DNA from: Gyromitra esculenta
Taxonomy: Eukaryota > Ascomycota > Pezizomycetes > Pezizales > Discinaceae
NCBI GenBank assembly: GCA_038503075.1
Contig: JBCAML010000017.1
Location: forward strand, 1,426,001 to 1,490,000
Direction: 5' to 3'
DNA: 64,000 nt
The notes beneath the pieces were generated by a model. That model searched no databases. It saw nothing but the letters and a program-made list of their open reading frames with translations, and had not been told where the DNA came from. Positions 26,638 through 37,380 of this stretch are shown piece after piece. Each line of letters begins with the position of its first letter. The stretch's first letter is position 1. Position numbers and translations under genes: made by a program.

Positions 26638-27700
26638 GTGTGTGTATTTGTCTGTCAATTGGATTCTCGGTCGACTTTGGCTGGGTGGCGCTAGCGAATA
26701 GTAGACCCGCGAAGGTGGGATTAGTAGACGGTATTAGTAGTGGAGTGGTGGTAGAGTAGTAGTAAGAGCAGTAGTAGTAGCAGCACCAGCACCAGCAACA
26801 ATAGCAGCACCAGCAGTAACAATAGCAGCAACAATAGCAGCAGTAACAGTAATAAATAGGTCGATGTTGGATCAGAGCCCAGTCTCAAGAGAGCGGGTAA
26901 AATAAAAAATAATAGAAAAAAAAAAAAGCTTGAAGTATTATTTCTCCGACAGGCCGGCACGCTCCACCCTTTGACGACGGACGAAAATACCGACGGCGCG
27001 GATACGGACTCCCTCTTATATCTCTGTGGTACATGGTTGTTTCCAGCGGTGTGGGGATCCCGCTCCGTCCCTAGCAAGGAAGGAGCATCCACATCCATCC
27101 TCCGCCATTACTCTTCTGTCCTCCGCCCTCCGCAGCCCCCTCCCCCCATTCTGTTTAGGTGCGGTTCCTCTGTCTCGCTCCTCTCGCTGGCCGTCCAGGG
27201 TGATCTGCACGAGAAGGCAGATGGGCTCTACCCCTCTGCCCCAGTACCAAGAACCCGCTGTGCGTATGTATGTACATCCAGCGCGCCCGATCGTGGGGGA
27301 CACGGTGGTGTGATCCACAATAACACGACCCATCCATCCATCCATCCATCCAGCGCGATCCAGCAGCAGAAGCCCATTCTGAGGAACAGCACATAGGGTA
27401 ATGGGATAGATAGCAAAGGATGTTAGCAAAAGAAGCCTAGAGCGATGCATGTGGATAGGGCAGCGTACAGGGCAGGAACCGCCGTGGGATATGAATGCAT
27501 TCATTCCCATCGGTGAGCGCTAAAGGTACATACAGTACATACAGTACATACGCACAAGTAGTCAGAGTAAACCCTCACCCCAGGAAATAAAAAAATAAAA
27601 AAATAAACGCAAGAAAATAAAAATAAAAAAGCATACACACCCATACACATACACACCGTACACATACACCCACCACCACCACCGAGGCACACAGAGCGTA
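26638..27700. other. promoter/5' flank and microsatellite-rich stretch
   Basis: Contains an imperfect trinucleotide array (AGT/AGC/AAC types, about 26740-26855), a (CATC)n array near 27330-27355 and A-rich tracts. Overlapping frames on both strands here are driven by the repeats. No gene is supported. Confidence 0.5.
26740..26855. repeat. imperfect trinucleotide microsatellite (AGT/AGC/AAC)
   Basis: Runs of tag, cag, aac and aat triplets for ~115 bp, upstream of the methyltransferase gene. Apparent homopolymeric peptides in any frame are a by-product. Confidence 0.85.
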
Positions 27701-29249
27701 TCAAATAAACTCCCCTGTCGACACCTCCATATGGAGCGCGTTCTGGACCCGGAAGAAGCCATATTCCGAGCCCTTGGTTGAAGCATGCAATGCCGAGACG
27801 GCAAGTCGCTCCACCCGACAGACGTCTGCATCGCGAGATGCACGGGAGATGTCGTTTGTTCAATCAGCCCCTCTCGAGGCCTTTTCTTTCTTTCTGTCAG
27901 GTTGATTTAATTTGGTGAGGGTGTGGTGTGGGGGAGGGGATTCGTTGGCAAGACTGGGGGGGGGGCGAGGTTGCAGGTGCGTCCCTGGTGCAAAGCGATC
28001 GCATACATCTGTAGAACAGCTCCGACCATTCGCTTGGGTTACAATGGTCCAAAATGTTATTTTCGCGATACAGACAGTCCAGATTCTCCGTGCTGTACGG
28101 CCCGATGGACCGGCCACAGCACGTACCATCTTGTGCCGTATGGCTCTGGAGTCCTATCTCACTGTATCGTACCTGCATATCAGAGAGATAGGCATTGAGG
28201 GTATGTACCTAGGTACCCTATATCGCAGAGCGTTATTTTAGTTATTGCTCCACATCCCCCGACCCGCCGTCTTTGCTCCATTGACGTAGGTAGGTAGGTA
28301 CCGGCATGGCAGTCGCGATCAATTAAACCCTCGTCCGTTTCAAAGTACATCATATATCCAAAGTAAAATACAGACATGAACCCCCTCACTTCTAGATCCA
28401 TCTCCTCTTCTTCACCGCGCAAACAATTTCCATCGACGATACAGTACAGTTTCTCCCCCCACCACGTACAGTTTTCTCGAACATTGGCAATACGTCTTAT
28501 GTGCGTCTCGTCTCGTCTCGTCTCTCTGCTGAGGGGAGGTAGAGTGGAGAGGGGGTAGTGTTCCAACGGCAGCTAGCCTCGATTCCGTACCTTACTTCGC
28601 ATGCACGACATACCCGCGCGCTCTCCCCCCAAAATATAAAACCGGGTACTGCTTCCGTACCCACAGCGATAATCTCGTCAAGTCCACCAAGGAGCCCTGC
28701 ATCATGAGGAATCATTCGCCGTTTGATGACGCGCTTGCGCTTGAGGGAGGGTGGGTGAGGTGGGCCGTTGAGCGAGGGTATTCCAATCTTAGAGATTGTC
28801 TAACCAGTGGAGGTAAACTTCTCATTACACTTGTTTCATATATCAGGAAGAAAGAGAAAAAAACGGATATAGTTATAAATTCAGGGTACCTAAGACCGGG
28901 GGTAGGTACCTGATTCCTACGAACCGAAAGTGACCTGTTCATATAATAGCCATTATACAACAGCCATCAACCCATCCTTCCCCCCCTTTAGTCACGAATA
29001 GTCTAGACCATACCCTATATCACCCTCCCCCCCGCCATCACCATGATTCCTTGTCCTCGGTTCTCGCGCCGGTACTTTCCCCCGACCACACTGCTTCCCA
29101 ATTCTCACCTCCCCCCCTTCCCTCTCACCGTGCACATAGTAGTCCAAGCGCCTACACTCTACGCTGATTTCTGAGAAAAACGGCGGAACTCCCCGGTTTT
29201 CCTCGGGCTCGTCCTGAATTGCACAATCGGGTTGTGCAGCCGTTAGCAT
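27701..29249 (-). CDS. unidentified multi-exon gene (partial model)
   Basis: Several segments on the minus strand look coding and have good splice borders. Exon a: 29249-29129, from ATG, MLTAAQPDCAI..., containing VPPFFSEISVECRRLDYYVH, donor GTGAGA. Exon b: 28799-28614, acceptor TTAG, containing KRKRVIKRRMIPHDAGLL (a basic, nuclear-signal-like patch) then LGGLDEIIAVGTEAVPGF and GFIFWGESAR, donor GTATGT. Exon d: 28172-28007, acceptor ATGCAG, containing GPYSTENLDCLYRENNIL and NPSEWSELFYR, donor GTATGC. Exon e: 27825-27701, completing FYRYVCRVERLAVSALHA and EYGFFRVQNALHMEVSTGEF, then TGA. The d-e junction keeps the frame. Links a-b and b-d are unresolved; another exon probably lies in 28200-28560. 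I do not recognise the family. Confidence 0.45.
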
Positions 29250-30427
29250 CAAACTTATATGGGCCTGCGGACGGTATCTTTTGGCGAGGTGGTGCTTGAG
29301 AGAGAGAGTACTCGAGAGGCGGGCTGAGCTTCGGGTGCGGACGCGAGCGCCCGAAGCGGGTATTTGAGAGCACGGAGATCGCCAATGGGAGGGTTTAGAG
29401 GTTTAATTGGTGCTGTATATAGAGGGTTTAGCGATGGTAGAAGTGGTGGTGGTTTATGGCGGGGGGGGTGGAGATAGAAAGGGGACAGTACTGTACTGTA
29501 CTGTACTGTATAATAACAGCGATGGGGACTTGTTTTGTGGGATGTTTCAGGGTGGTAATTGGTGTTGTGCCTGTTGCTGTTGCTGTTGCTGTTGGTCTTG
29601 GTATTAATTATTAATGTTAATATTAATACCGCTATTTTTACCACTCCCCCGTTAACAGTAGCGCTCTGGTGAAAACCGTAATAGTACCGTTTGGGCGTTG
29701 GCGTTGGCGTTGGCGTTGGCGCAGGTTGTATTGTAATCCCAAAACCAAAACCAAAAGCCAGACGCACTGTATGCACAGCCAACCCACGATCGGAGTTAAT
29801 CAATCGAACACCCAAGATCTCAGATCGCTGCCATATAGCCATTCCGCTGTCCTGGGGTGGGGTTACAGTCTGCTCTATATGCACCGCACACACATAGATT
29901 ACCTGCCTGCCTGTCTGTCTGTCTATCTGTATACATGTAGGTAGACACTCTATATTGCTCGGCCCTTCCAGCTGCCCGATAAGAGAAACCGTTATCTTAT
30001 CCATCAGGCTAAAACTATCACAGAGTCTCACTCGGCCCTCCACTCCATGCCATTCTGCCTGTTTAATCCACCCCCCCTCGGTCAGCATCATCTCCTGTCT
30101 GCTTGTCTGTCTGTTCGTGAGATCCATCCCTTCGTCCGTATTCGCGTTCTGGAACGATTGATGCACGGCGACGTTCGCAATGCTGCATGTTGTCTTGACA
30201 CGTCCAATAATAGACCTACCCATGATGCATCATCATCATCATCCACCTTGCACAGACAGATACATGTACTGTACTCTATTCTTTGTTCGCCCTCCCCCCT
30301 CCACCCCCCCTTAATTTTAAAGTTTCCTGGGCACCGCCCCCAAGGAAAACCTTATTCAACCGAGGATCTTAGATTCCGCCGAACATCGTTTTTTCCCCGA
30401 ATCCAGCGAAGGGTAGAGAAAAGGATA
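29250..30427. other. 5' flank of the unidentified gene; microsatellites
   Basis: 29260-29400 is a CT-biased leader-like region. Beyond it lie short tandem repeats: (GTACT)n near 29486-29510, (GTTGCT)n near 29572, GGCGTT repeats at 29694-29721 and CTGT repeats near 29910-29930. The long minus-strand frame 29255-30223 spans these repeats and looks compositional. Confidence 0.45.
29694..29721. repeat. (GGCGTT)n hexanucleotide microsatellite
   Basis: Between four and five tandem GGCGTT units in a non-coding, repeat-rich stretch. Confidence 0.85.
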
Positions 30428-30593
30428 CAGTCGTTCACGGAGTGATAGCGAATACTGGGTGTTGACGAACAGGGGTTTTGAGGGAAAGAAAGTTGCCAAG
30501 TTGCGGATCTGGGCGGAAACTTCTAGTACTTTATTGGTCTAAATCCCCCTGTTCGTTAACACCCAGTGTTCGCTATCACCCCGTGAATGACTG
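30428..30593. mobile_element. mariner-like MITE, 166 bp, 48-bp TIRs, TA duplication
   Basis: The left arm 30428-30475 begins cagtcgttcacgg and the right arm 30546-30593 is its inverse complement with 4 mismatches in 48, all transitions. TA sits immediately outside both ends (30426-30427 and 30594-30595). CAGT-type termini and TA duplication are those of Tc1/mariner elements. The 70-bp core has no ORF, so it is a non-autonomous derivative. Confidence 0.88.
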
Positions 30594-30595
30594 TA

Positions 30596-32806
30596 AGAGA
30601 AACAAAAAAGCAAAAAGTAAATAAAAAAGTAAATAAAAAAAAGCCCGCGCTTAATTCTCACGATGCTCTCTATCGAGGGGGAGGGGGGAGGGGAAATAAG
30701 TAAATAAAATAAATAAAAATAAACACTGGGGCTTACAGCAGCTGAACAGTGAACCACCACCATCATTCGATCACCCCCCCTCTCTCTCTTCTCATCCACA
30801 CACACCCTCCTCTCCCTCTTCTGGGATTATTATTACTAGTTTCCATTACAAATGATAATTATCGCGGATAAAATGGGGATATATATTTTTTTCCCCTACA
30901 CTCCAAATACGTGTTCGAAAAAAAAAATAAAAAATAAAAAATAAAAAAATAAAAAAGCAATAGACAATTATCCATCCTGTTTTTCAACAGCTATGCATAA
31001 CCAGCTACATACAGCAGTGATAAGAGTTACAATATCTACCTTTCCCACTTTATCCCCCCCTCCGTCGTCGTCGTCGGACAGTCGTATCAAGTAATTGTTC
31101 CCCGATGTCAGCTCTTTGTTTCTCGCTTGGCCACGTGGAAGGGCGAGACCCTCCATTTCGGGGACCAATCGTAGGTAGCCTATAGCCGAGATATCTTCTT
31201 TCTCCGTCGGCGCGCTGTTAGCCGCGCGCGCGAAAATGGGGTAGGAACCGCGGTAGACGAGCGGAAGCAGAATGTGCATCCGCTGCGCGGTATGGCAGAC
31301 CGTTTTTCCCGCCGATTACTAATTCGCGGGATCGATCCGTACCGTTAAGCATGATTGATTGATTGAGTGAGTGAGTGAGTGAGTGGACGAAGAGATTGAG
31401 TGCCGTATCAGTTGATTCTACCTTCTCTGTCTATCAGCCTACATACCCATCCAGGTGCTCATCCCTGCATCGCTCTCTTTCAATATTCGATCCCTCTGCC
31501 TTGTCGCACCCATTGTACCCATCCCAGTTTCATCATGCGAAAATCCGTCCACTGGCTGTCCTGTGCTGTCTCACTCGTCCCTTACTAATCGCCAACAAAC
31601 GCAACACCCCCAACTCGGTGATTTCGCTTGCTGGGGTTATCGTGCTTACGTGATTCAACAGTCCGTGCGGATGTCGGCGAGTGATGGTGCGTGACCCCGC
31701 AGGTGGCTACAATTTGTAATATCTTAGCCAGCCAACCGAGGGGATCAGACCAGCTTTCCAGTGTCGCGGGTTTATGGCGCTACTGGCTTCTAGAATATAC
31801 GAGTGCGGAAATTAATAGCACGGGGGTGTCGAATAGGGTTTCTCGCTAAAGGAGGCCAAGGTCATAGCAAACAGGAGCGGGGCTGCCGGTCAAATCCGGG
31901 TGGTTTTGGTTTTGGCGTTACGGCGATCGTCTCGACGCTTTTTTGTGTGTGACAGGGTGAGTAATCAGTCGAGAGAACAAAGAAAAGATGACAGTCAGCG
32001 TTTTGGGCTGGACGGTTTGGGAAACCGTGCACGGCTCGTGGTAAATCAACCTTCGCTGGAGAAATGGGGGCCGTTTCTTGGTTCTGGGAATAGCATAGGT
32101 CTGCTACGCTACTGGCTATTGATCTTATTTTCGTGCCTTCTGTCACGGTGGTGGTGGTGGATTGGCCATCAGTTTCCCCGAGAGCAGTGACGGGCTGGGA
32201 ACGTGATAGTGGGCTCGAGCCCTCCACGAGTTAGTTGGTTCGGCGATGAAGCTTGTGTTGTTTGTCTGTTCATTCATTAGGCATGTATAGCCCTAGGTTA
32301 TAATGAAGTTTGTGAAAAGGACTGGACAATATCGCAAGCACGAGAATGGCGCGGCGTCGTGGCCATTGTATATCAGTAATCTAGAACCGCTCTTCTGGTT
32401 TCGGTCTGTCCAGGAAGGAGATAGGGGCAAGTGATTATAGCGAGTGATGACGCATGAAGAAAACCGCCATGGGAGACGGGCCGAGTTTTAGAACGGAACC
32501 CGGATATCACGTTAGCGATCGAGTCTGAGAAGATATGTAATTTGGGTGAACCCCATCTTCAAGCAAAGTCTAGATTCTGAAATGCGGCTATTGTCAACTG
32601 GTCTTAGGAGCTATCCATACGTGCACCTATGTGGATACATGTAATTTCAAGGGTTTCTTCAAGAAACACCCTCCTATAGTAGCAATAGCAATAATTTCAG
32701 CGGCCACAGTTCCCCCTCGCTACCCATTGGCTCAAGATGAAGCTATTTCGTTTCATCTTCCCAGAGCCAAAACCAGAGCCAGTTCTCTATACCCAATCCC
32801 CCCCAC
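30596..32806. other. gene-poor, low-complexity stretch
   Basis: AAAT-type runs at 30600-30725 and 30920-30957, and a (GATT)n/(GAGT)n array at 31353-31385. Plus-strand frames at 31375-31694 and 31900-32190 and minus-strand 31862-32227 overlap each other and show no domain. I cannot support a gene here. Confidence 0.4.
31353..31385. repeat. (GATT)n-(GAGT)n compound microsatellite
   Basis: Three GATT units pass directly into five GAGT units. Confidence 0.85.
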
Positions 32807-33148
32807 TCACCGCCGCAGAAAATCACTCCGCCAGAAATCCAGTGTCACACTACACAGCCAAACCCACTCAGGACACGAGGTCCAAAAGGGATCAAAGATT
32901 TCTCGAACGCTATGTTCCCAGTTCTTGCGTGTTATCGGTGCTGCGTTAAACATCGCAGCCATACGGTTCGAACAAGTCCAGCACTCACCGTCCAGGTACC
33001 AGGTTCGAAAGGGGAAGAGTCTTGATCGACACAGTGACATGCCGGATCCTGGTAGATGGATGGGGATTGGGTTGTTGCATGTCTTGACCCAGACTTCTCC
33101 GCCTGTGGGACAGGAGCAATCTGGGTTGAGATAGCGGTAGATGCACAT
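32807..33148 (-). CDS. small cysteine-rich protein, unidentified
   Basis: ATG at 33148 opens a 113-aa frame beginning MCIYRYLNPDCSCPTGGEVW, with nine Cys (residues 2, 11, 13, 25, 40, 57, 60, 92 and 99) and many Trp. It continues FPFRTWYLDGECWTCSNR. No signal peptide is visible, so the Cys pairs may bind metal rather than form secreted disulfides. The stop codon overlaps a perfect donor (GCG|GTGAGTG). Splicing there to the acceptor ctactatag near 32673 would replace the last residues with about 22 others, so the 3' end is uncertain. I do not recognise the family. Confidence 0.45.
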   Translation of the reverse strand: MCIYRYLNPDCSCPTGGEVWVKTCNNPIPIHLPGSGMSLCRSRLFPFRTWYLDGECWTCSNRMAAMFNAAPITRKNWEHSVREIFDPFWTSCPEWVWLCSVTLDFWRSDFLRR

Positions 33149-36100
33149 TCTCGGAGTGAGGATGTGCTTTGAAGATAAATACGATTTTGGAGAACTGTGC
33201 ACAAGGTGGAAGGTGATGCAGAAGCTGTTGGTTGGCCGTGATTGCCACGATGGATGTTGGATTGGGTCTCTGGGATGTCCGTAGCTGAGGCTGAGGTTGG
33301 GGAAGCCACTAGCGTTCACACGACTCTAAAGTGGTCCAAGGGGTGTATCACTCACCCGACGCGAATAGCTGTCTAGCTTGACCGTTAGGCCTGGATCATG
33401 TGATCGATGTGGTTCGTCGATGTTGATGCTCTCTAGGCTATGGGGAGGTTTGAAAAAATACTATTGGGTACAGCTCAGGCGACAAATGCTACCTATCATC
33501 TCAAATGAAACCGCCCAAGTATCAAAAGACGGTCACCTATCGATGAAATGGAAGGTATTTGTCATTAACCCAAGAGTAGCAACTGTAAGAGATCTAGAAT
33601 TATCATACGATCAAGAGTGAGGGAAGACGTCTATACGAGATATATCGAATAGGGGAAGAGCAGTAGGCCCGGGTAAACTAAATGTACTTGTCAAAGCGTA
33701 GAAATGTGCTAGCGAGAGGGGTTTTCCCAGCGTGATACACCATCCGGGAAGTGCCAGTGAGGCCTCTGAAAAACCGTACCTTCTCACAGCAAGGGAAGGT
33801 GTGTTTCGAATCCCAGAATATGCAGTAGAATACCTCCGTGCTTTTCTCCACATAATAAAAAAGACTGCTTGAACGAGAACACTCAAGAACAATGATAGAA
33901 ACCTCCCTCTTTGCTCGTGTTACACTTACCATAGTTGCGAGCCTGAGGGCTTGCCGCTGTGAAACAGACCCAAGAACAATCCCCTTGCCTGTTCCCGGTT
34001 TCTGTTGACTCTTTGGCAGCCATCAGCAGCGATCTGCAAGACTAGACTAACTCGGAGGTTGAATAAATGCTCCCTTTTCCCATAGGGCCACCAGTTAAAT
34101 TAGTGCTGTAGAACTGACTTGACGTGAGCACGTTCGTGATAGGTGTGGCGCGAGAACTAGGATATAAACGAACACGCAGAACAAGTTCAAACACCCTTAG
34201 CTAAGAACGGAGCACGGTGGTATAAACTTATGAAGGGTCGTGGGGGCAAGTTTTCTTTTTCTTTTTCCCCGTCTGATTGGTAAAGTTGTGGGATCCTATC
34301 AAGTTATATCGGTAAGGCGCTGATGGAGCGAGGCGATCAGATGGATTTGGTAAATGGGATAGAAGCTGAAGATTCGCTAGAGAATGGGATGAACGCCACG
34401 AGCCAAACGAACCAAAGGAGAGGGGATATGGGATGAAGTCTGTCCCCCTGCATGGTGATGGTTGCTGCATCTCTCTCCGCTTGACACATTCTTCTTATGT
34501 TACTGGCCATTTGATCAGAGCTTTGAGACTTCCATGCCGCATGATCGTATTTTTACGGACGAGGGCATTGTGTTCCTCTATGGTTCTATGCAGCTGGACA
34601 CAAAAGATTCATGTTAGGCAGACAATGCGGAGGAGTCCCACGGGGTTTTATTGGCTGCAGATACTAAGTTAGACTCATTGACATGTGGGCGCCACTAAGC
34701 GCGCATACACAGGAACTGTTTTTTTTTTTTTTGAGATACCTTTAGATCTTCGCGTATCAAAAGTCAGCCTAAAGTATGCTTTGCTCCGAAACTACGATAG
34801 TCAGATAATATGAGATTCACTCGTGCTGGAAGCAATGTTGTCCAATGCGAGCCTTTCCCAGTTGTAAACACACCTATTTGCATCCTGCCTGGTCTGCTCT
34901 TACTGGCTGATAAAAATATGGTATTTACGATCATTGGTATGAGGTCTGAAGCAACCCCCCTTGTAAGCCCCCCCAATTGCGCTATGGCTACTCATACTAA
35001 CTATACCTTCTTCATTCCGGTATGTAAATATTTAATAGGTCTCCTGATTCGCAAAGCTAACTATTCAAAGAGATCAATCACCCATGTTAAACCGAGTGCT
35101 TCGACCAAAACAGACACCTAATATATTTTTTTTCCACGCCCAGACAGGAGTATTCTTTACCGAGAAAACCAGTCTCGAGGTGGGGGGGGGGAGCAAGGGC
35201 AATATAGATATAAACGGTAACCCCATTATTTCAACTACATCGCTAATAGTTTTTGTTAGCCCGATTTTAACACCCCTCAAGTTCTCGGTAAGAGATATCC
35301 CCGGTGAAAGGTTGTAGGGCTGGAGGGGATGGGGTGGCGCAAAGCAACTCTGGACACAGCGTTCCACAGACATGGAAAGGGTGAGATGCGGCCAAGAGTT
35401 CCCATTGAGGGGTTGCCAGCGGATACACGGCATGACACAGCTAAGCGAAGGCGGGGGGGAGGTGGCTGCCAAGTGATACATATCAGTTGGAACAGACGCC
35501 GGTTATGACTGGTACACGTAGGAAGCGAGTACAGAGTGTCTGGTGTGTGGGTACGGTACGGACTGTTCCGCGGCCTTTAGTAGTACCTGGTATGACTATG
35601 CCTGGAAGGGATGGGGTACCGGTCCTGAGGCCTGCAAGGCTTGATATCTGTATGTACAGACTTACCAGATGAGTTAAATGCGTCCAGCAGACGTCAAATG
35701 AGCGGGCGGTTGATAAACTGCCGAACAGGTATCGAAAGCTGGAATGGAGCCGCAAAAGATGCGGGTGGATGCTTCTGGGAATGCCTGACGTTATTTCATA
35801 GCTATACCTCCTAGCGAGATTGTGGATGCCTGAAAATCGCCAGATATAAGGGGAAATGTCCGATGCCCGATCGAAATTGTTTTAAAAAAAATACCTAATG
35901 GTTTTTTGGACGCTACTACAAAACATCCCTGATACCACTCAGCTTTGCTTTGAAGTAGCTATAGTTGAGCTGGCCATGGCCACGAAAAAAAAAGAAATCG
36001 TTTCTCGTCTCGACAGCCATCTCAGGCCTACCACTGTAACCGTGTAACAAGCTAGATACATGGTCGGTTGGTGGGACTAATAGAAAAAACATGCAATGAA

Positions 36101-37165
36101 AAACAGTGCCAGGAAGGGCCTAGTGAACTAGCATGTAATAATATATCGCCTAATAAGTATGCACCGAAGCCACTAATCCCTGATACAAAAGGTCTAGATC
36201 TACTATTCTTCCATTCGTTTTTGGCATCAACATATATACGGGAGAATGACTTTCCGGATCTTCGAAAACGGAGACGTTGCACCGAGATATCCGGGATAAG
36301 AGTCATTGTGTGTGGAGCTTCTAGGCCATAGCACCGAAGTAATTCTCTGGGTTTATATTGAGTGGAGCCTCCCGGTAGATAGATGGTAGGGTGGATTCAG
36401 AAATCTTGCGAAATGACGATAGGCTGTTGCTGGTCGTTTAGGTCGATTTATCGGTTTGAGCTGGGTGAATGGGATTAGCTTCTAGATGATTGTTAGTCTA
36501 TGAATGTCGCAAGTACATCCGGAATCTGTGAGTAGAAGGTAGAAGATTGAATTGATCGACTGGACCTCGGTTGAGATCTAGAAATATGGACTGTGTCGAT
36601 CGATTATAGAACCCTCACTGTGCTCATGATCATTGCTATCCGTATTGGGACAGCGGTATACGTGGTTACGGGATCTGCTTTCAGCGGTGAAGGTATACTA
36701 GACGCTATTATTAGTGGTCATATGGCCGTATACACTAAACGAGGTAAATAAAAAGGGAGTAGAGCGACTTATGGTGAGTGATATCCGGTGAAGTATATGA
36801 GTAGTACTATTTATCAAAAGAGGTTTCAACGTTACCTCCTGCCCATGGAGTAGCATCCTCGTAAATCTCTTCAAACGTGAGGATATTACCAATGAACCAG
36901 GGAAGATGCATGTGCGCCTGGTTTTGATGACTAGGTTGAAAGGTTGATGTTACTGAATTCGATGGTTTCGTATGTATCTTGCCCAAGACTCTTAGCGATC
37001 GGAAAGTCCTCTGAAATATTGGCTAATATAAGAAGCCGCCTTCCTATTCACTTATTTATAGTTAGCAAATCTGTAAAATAGAAAGTAAGGGATGTGGTTA
37101 CTCCAAGTGCTCTGCTCGCGGGGCTACGGACGCATGTTTCTAAAAGCACCCGATTATTAGTTTTG
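33149..37165. other. gene-less stretch
   Basis: Frames at 33378-33620 (+), 33611-33892 (-), 34810-35121 (+) and 35074-35481 (-) are short, overlap frames on the opposite strand and lack recognisable motifs or splice partners. I see no gene that I can support in these 4 kb. Confidence 0.35.
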
Positions 37166-37380
37166 GTGTAATGATCATCTTCAGATATAGTACGGGATCT
37201 CAAGCATGTCCAGAGGGACTTCAACCCATTCACGACGAGCGTGTAATGATCATCTTCAGATATAGCACAGGATCTCAAGCATGTCCAGAGGGACTTCAAC
37301 CCATTCACGACGAGCGTGTAATGGTCATATTCTGAGATTGCTACCAGATCTTAAGTATAGTAAATTCTGACTTAACCGCT
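37166..37380 (-). repeat. 75-bp tandem repeat, codon-length, open on the minus strand
   Basis: Two near-identical 75-bp units (37166-37240, 37241-37315) are followed by a degenerate third (from 37316). The unit length is a multiple of three, and the minus strand reads through both as the 25-residue repeat NGLKSLWTCLRS(C/R)(A/T)IS plus EDDHYTLVV or a variant. This suggests duplication inside a former coding region rather than satellite DNA. No start, domain or complete gene is visible. Confidence 0.8.

Noticed and set aside
26721..27098. Leu-rich membrane-like ORF
   Set aside because: The Leu run is a translation of the trinucleotide microsatellite.
27320..27360. (CATC)n array as a telomere-like or regulatory repeat
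   Set aside because: Short tetranucleotide microsatellite; it does not match TTAGGG-type telomere repeats.
29255..30223. 322-codon minus-strand ORF
   Set aside because: Runs through several microsatellites; content is low complexity and no start context or domain is visible.
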